A stretch of DNA of 48,516 bases from Candidatus Endomicrobiellum cubanum. Its GTDB lineage: Bacteria > Elusimicrobiota > Endomicrobiia > Endomicrobiales > Endomicrobiaceae. The stretch lies in assembly GCA_031269735.1 (NCBI GenBank), contig JAISYS010000026.1, positions 1 to 48,516 of the forward strand, read 5' to 3'. Positions 44,945 to 48,516 of this stretch are shown one piece after another. How positions within the stretch are numbered: the stretch's first letter is position 1; every line of letters starts with the position of its first letter. Below the pieces are notes generated by a model. It was given only the letters and a program-made list of their open reading frames with translations. It was not told the origin of the DNA and did no database searches. A program made the position numbers and the translations under genes.

Positions 44945-46957
44945 ATGAACTTTTTTAATCTGTTTTCAAGTTTATATTGGAAGCTTCGCGATAAAAAGTT
45001 TTTGTTTCTTGTAGCCGTATTTTCTATTCTTTTAAACTGGGCCGGATACTTTTTTGTTTACGAAAACAGTTACAATTTTTTATACTTCGATATGGTTGGA
45101 ACATTTGTAGCAGCAATAGTGTTAGGAAGCTTATGGGGCATAATAGTAGCTTTTGCTTCTACAATTTTACTTGCAGTGTCAACATCTCCACATTTTATTT
45201 ATCTTGCAGTCGTAAACATCGTGGGGGCATTATATTGGGGCATTCTAAGCGAGTGTGGGATTTTTACAATATTTAAAACCTTAGAACAAAAATCTTCTCT
45301 AAAGTCTAATTTCAGTAAAGCTATATATTTCTTATTATTTTATGGTGTTGGTGCTGGACTTTTGACAGCATTTTTTTCTTCTATTATAAGAAATATCATC
45401 TTCCAAAATATACTAGTAGATAAACCTTACTCTTTGTTTTTTGCTCATTTATTTAAAAATCTTTTTAATTTTTCAAATTCTGACATTACTACAATATTTA
45501 TAAACTATATAGCAGACACTTTTATAGAAATTCCTGACAAAATTATTGACGTCTTTTTCGGACTTACAATATGTTTAACAATATTCAAATTTAATATTTA
45601 TACATTAACAAACACTTATCAAAAACAAATATATAAAATTGATATACCTTGGCATAAAATAACACTAACTCGATTTTCCTCACCAGAAATCTGCTTATTT
45701 TTCATACTGATTATTATATACATTTTAAAGATAAAAACAACTTCTCTTAACTTGCTTGTAGGTTTTATGAATAACTTATCATTGTATTCTCTCCAAGATT
45801 ATATATTTTTAGAAATTCTTAGTTTTCCTATTTTTATATTTGTTATTTTTCTAATGTTAAATCTTTTTTCAGCAAGGTCATATAAATATTTACAAATTAC
45901 ACCAAAATATAATCTTGACATTAAAAGTATAGATAAAGACAGTAAATATTTTCTTATTGACATTTTTTTTGTATCAAGTATTTTAATAATCACATATTTA
46001 TTCATACTTATTGTCATAACAGGTATAACACCTATAGAATATTACAATACAATTAGCATTGTAAAAGCTAATCCAGAACTACTATTATGGTTATTAGTAA
46101 CTGTGTGCACTTTTATATTAATTGACCAAAGAAATAACAAAGTTACAGAATCTGTTACATTAAATAATGAACTTATAAAAAAACAAACTTCAGAACAAAT
46201 ATCTGGAGCTTTTGATGAACAAAAACAAAAACTACAAGTTTTAGAATTAAATTGGTCTGATAATACCTTAGAATTTTTAAAAAGCGCAAAGCACGATTTG
46301 ATAAATGATTTAGAAAAATCAAAAACAGGTCTAAACGAACTATTGACTGAAGTTTATGATAATGTTGTAAAACCATATACTAATCTTATTTTAAAAAACC
46401 AAAAAGAAATACGCGAATATATTGAAGAACTAACTAACAGAGATTTAAAAATTTATTACTTACAAGATATAATAAAAGAACTAGGAAATACTGTATCCAT
46501 GTTACAGTTAAAAGCTCCCTATATCAAAATTAGAATTATTAGAACTAAAAGAATTGACATTTATTGCAAAATAAATAAATTATTTTTTATAGCTTTTGAT
46601 AATATTTTAGACAATTCAGTATACGCTTTACAAAAACACGTGCTTAATAACAATTTTACTGCAACTATAAACATAGTATTAAAAATTAAAGATGATAAAT
46701 TCATATCTTTGTCAATTTTAGATAATGCAGGAGGGCTCTCAAAAGATAAAATTTCAAAAATATACAAATCTTCTATAGAAAGCTCTAAAGGCAATAGACT
46801 TGGAGAAGGCACTATAATAGCAAGCAATTTTATAAAAATACTAGGTGGTTTTATTTATGCAAAAAATATTCGATTTAGAAAAATGAATGGTTTAGAGACT
46901 GTAATTAATATTCCCTACTTTATAAAAGATTTCTCAACTGGAGAAAAAGATGAATGA
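44945..46957 (+). CDS. Multi-TM sensor histidine kinase
   Basis: The 670-residue protein has about eight hydrophobic segments within residues 18-395. The first block (FDMVGTFVAAIVLGSLWGII, then YLAVVNIVGALYWGI) resembles ECF-transporter S-component-like membrane modules. A linker follows (400-520) with a candidate H-box SAKHDLINDLEKSK, His450. The ATPase domain has an N-box FDNILDNSVYAL near 551, G1 box LDNAGGL near 592 and G2 box GEGT near 620. Its stop overlaps the response-regulator start by eight bases. The sensed signal is unknown; the small-molecule idea rests only on the resemblance of the membrane part. Confidence 0.85.
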   Translation: MNFFNLFSSLYWKLRDKKFLFLVAVFSILLNWAGYFFVYENSYNFLYFDMVGTFVAAIVLGSLWGIIVAFASTILLAVSTSPHFIYLAVVNIVGALYWGILSECGIFTIFKTLEQKSSLKSNFSKAIYFLLFYGVGAGLLTAFFSSIIRNIIFQNILVDKPYSLFFAHLFKNLFNFSNSDITTIFINYIADTFIEIPDKIIDVFFGLTICLTIFKFNIYTLTNTYQKQIYKIDIPWHKITLTRFSSPEICLFFILIIIYILKIKTTSLNLLVGFMNNLSLYSLQDYIFLEILSFPIFIFVIFLMLNLFSARSYKYLQITPKYNLDIKSIDKDSKYFLIDIFFVSSILIITYLFILIVITGITPIEYYNTISIVKANPELLLWLLVTVCTFILIDQRNNKVTESVTLNNELIKKQTSEQISGAFDEQKQKLQVLELNWSDNTLEFLKSAKHDLINDLEKSKTGLNELLTEVYDNVVKPYTNLILKNQKEIREYIEELTNRDLKIYYLQDIIKELGNTVSMLQLKAPYIKIRIIRTKRIDIYCKINKLFFIAFDNILDNSVYALQKHVLNNNFTATINIVLKIKDDKFISLSILDNAGGLSKDKISKIYKSSIESSKGNRLGEGTIIASNFIKILGGFIYAKNIRFRKMNGLETVINIPYFIKDFSTGEKDE

Positions 46958-47990
46958 AAAAAATAAAAAAATAATTGCTATAACAGACGATGACTCTAGT
47001 ATACGCATGTCTATAGAAAGGACAATAAAAAAATATTTTCAAGATATAGAAATATTACAATTTACTAATACAATAGAAATAAAAAAATTTCTTTTAAACA
47101 ATCCTGACAAAATAGATCTTTTGATTTTAGATATTTATTTTGGTTTTGGAGAAACAGGTCTTGATATTTTACCAAACATAAAAGAATTTTCACCAAATTT
47201 ACCAATAATATTGCTCTCTGCTATGGAAAAAAATTATGGACAAAAAATAACAGATATAGCAGGTGACTACATAATAGATTTCGTGGCAAAACCAGCAACA
47301 GAAACAGAACTTATTATAAAAATTAAAAAAGCGCTTACTACTAAAGAAGATAAAACAAAAACTATCGAGGATTTACAAAAAGAAAACTATTTACTTACAG
47401 AAATGTTAGATATTAAAGGCAAGGGCGCTGGACAACTTTTTGAAGACGAAGTAAACAATAAATTAAAAAACATGACAAAAGTATTTATGCAGTCACCATA
47501 CGAGCCAAAAGAAAACATTATAATTAACGGTCAAGAAATAGACGTTATAGCTTTTACAGCACCCCCTCTTCCATTTGCAATAATGTTATTTGAAGCAAAG
47601 TATTTCCCTAATGCAAAAATTATAGGAAATATCAACGATCCTACAAAAATTATTATAAATAATATAGAAAAAATTTCTACTAAAAGGAGAAACTTGTTTG
47701 AGCAATCTGAAAATCAGTTTAAACAGGTAAGTAAACGTATAGAAAAAGTTTTATATGATTTTAAATATACTAAAAAAGAAGAAAAGCTTAGACCTTTTAT
47801 ACAAAGTTTTATAGTTTTTACAGATACTACAGATATATCTCAAATAAAAACTATAAATGCAAATAAGTACACAAAAATATGCAAACTTAAAGACTTAACT
47901 CAAGATTTTTTAATAAAAACTGCTTTTGCTATGCCTAGAAGAACTGTAGAAGAAAATGTTAAAACAATAATATTACAAAACTTATTTTAG
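46950..47990 (+). CDS. Response regulator fused to a NERD (nuclease-related) domain
   Basis: The 346-residue protein has an N-terminal receiver domain (1-128) with acidic residues in TDDDS (13-15), phospho-acceptor Asp61 in LILDIYF, Ser90 and Lys114. After a helical linker (135-158) comes a NERD-like domain with GQLFEDEVNNKL (161-172), GQEIDVIAF (194-202), FEAKYF (214-219) and a later NQFKQV. Glu, Asp198 and Glu215-x-Lys217 form a PD-(D/E)XK-type set, so nuclease chemistry is plausible. A hydrophobic VFTDTT strand follows near 289. No DNA-binding output domain is present. The partner kinase gene is immediately upstream. Confidence 0.85.
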   Translation: MNEKNKKIIAITDDDSSIRMSIERTIKKYFQDIEILQFTNTIEIKKFLLNNPDKIDLLILDIYFGFGETGLDILPNIKEFSPNLPIILLSAMEKNYGQKITDIAGDYIIDFVAKPATETELIIKIKKALTTKEDKTKTIEDLQKENYLLTEMLDIKGKGAGQLFEDEVNNKLKNMTKVFMQSPYEPKENIIINGQEIDVIAFTAPPLPFAIMLFEAKYFPNAKIIGNINDPTKIIINNIEKISTKRRNLFEQSENQFKQVSKRIEKVLYDFKYTKKEEKLRPFIQSFIVFTDTTDISQIKTINANKYTKICKLKDLTQDFLIKTAFAMPRRTVEENVKTIILQNLF

Positions 47991-48153
47991 CTATTTTGAT
48001 TTCCACTTGAGAACACATTAAAAAATTCTTACCAATGCCTTATTAATTAGTTTAAATTTAGAGCTAGGATAAGCTGTTAAAAAGTTTTTTATGTCTAATT
48101 TTTGTAGAAGATATTTAAATCTATGTTAAATTCTTATAAAATTACCTACTTTT

Positions 48154-48450
48154 TCAATGCCAGTCCCAACTTAATCTTCTTATTTTATAAAAAACATCTA
48201 TAGGAACGTATTCAACATTATTTATTCCACTTTATGTTCTCCACGATAAATCACAGTTCTTTAATATTTAAAATATCTGAAACTTTATTAAGAACAATAG
48301 AATGCTCTCTTTTAGCTGTTCTTCCTGATTTTATCTCATATGCTTTCTGGCTATCAGTATCTGTCATATCTAGCAAGCCAACTTCATTATTGTTATTATC
48401 AGGATAATAATAAAGCTCTGATAGAATGCGTTTTATCTTGCCATGTATTT
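48154..48450 (-). pseudogene. C-terminal remnant of a DUF4143-type AAA+ ATPase
   Basis: The minus strand shows RILSELYYYPDNNNNEVGLL and then AYEIKSGRTAKREHSIVLNK. After a frameshift comes IYRGEHKVE, and after another NNVEYVPIDVFYKI. The order matches the PD-(D/E)XK-like DUF4143 C-terminus of ATPases in the AAA_14 group (NEVD, EIK, IYRGE, VP). At least two frameshifts and a missing N-terminus make it non-functional. The true extent may reach the window edge. The stretch 48001-48153 between it and the NERD gene holds nothing I can support. Confidence 0.6.
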
Positions 48451-48516
48451 AGAGTATTAATTTACATAAGTTAGAGTATATTATGTAAATAATATATACA
48501 AGTAAAGAGGGCAAGT

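Noticed and set aside
48461-48505. TTTACATAA/TTATGTAAA inverted repeat at the right edge as an operator
   Set aside because: The arms are nine AT-rich bases in very AT-rich DNA next to a pseudogene, and the context is cut by the window edge.
1-48516. tRNA, rRNA, CRISPR array or riboswitch
   Set aside because: I saw no cloverleaf arms, rRNA signature, regularly spaced repeats or known riboswitch core; the spaced repeats present are the dispersed elements described.

Overview
The window is strongly AT-rich DNA from a Gram-negative bacterium. Evidence for the outer membrane: almost the whole lipid A pathway (lpxA twice, lpxB, lpxC, lpxD, lpxI, lpxK), BamA, a Skp/OmpH chaperone and a heptose phosphatase (gmhB). 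AT bias, many decayed genes and tight co-directional operons suggest a host-associated, reducing genome. Gene content and order fit the Elusimicrobiota, perhaps an Endomicrobium-like termite-gut flagellate symbiont. That placement is inference; no rRNA is present to confirm it.

Layout, left to right. (1) 220-13523, all minus strand: ftsH, a lipoprotein, an XRE-cupin regulator, an acyl-CoA synthetase, pta, then a three-gene set matching bacterial ceramide synthesis (cerR, spt, bcerS), two small unknown genes and smc. (2) 13730-22884, minus: gpmA, tex, a CDF cation transporter, a DUF3108 protein, and envelope genes (gmhB, lpxK, a WaaE-like glycosyltransferase, a GT4 glycosyltransferase, a PIG-L deacetylase). 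(3) rpmB alone on the plus strand, with its own promoter and a strong shared terminator, facing a multiply broken relA/spoT pseudogene. (4) 24719-40518, minus: a long envelope operon, read as malic enzyme, fumarase alpha and beta, coaX, an outer-membrane protein, bamA, skp, lpxD, lpxC, fabZ, lpxA, a broken outer-membrane protein gene, a second lpxA, lpxI, gnnB, gnnA, lpxB. GnnA/GnnB imply UDP-GlcNAc3N, so the lipid A is probably partly or wholly amide-linked. (5) 40629-43342, plus: a GT2 glycosyltransferase and a YgiQ-type radical SAM protein. (6) 43343-48516: an accessory stretch with decayed tfoX, an outer-membrane remnant, a LysM-M23 peptidase, and a divergent two-gene signalling system in which a multi-TM histidine kinase is followed by a response regulator fused to a NERD (PD-(D/E)XK nuclease-like) domain.

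A family of about 150-185 bp elements with imperfect terminal inverted repeats (MITE-like) occupies three intergenic spaces (13544-13726, 16741-16893, 20928-21090), with end fragments near 3711 and 24713. In three unrelated genes (CDF transporter, GT4, lpxB) the repeat end supplies the last codons and the stop.

The most interesting signals are the ceramide operon, the histidine kinase/REC-NERD pair, the gnnAB plus duplicated lpxA arrangement, and the repeat family that writes gene ends. No tRNA, rRNA, CRISPR array or intact transposase was seen.
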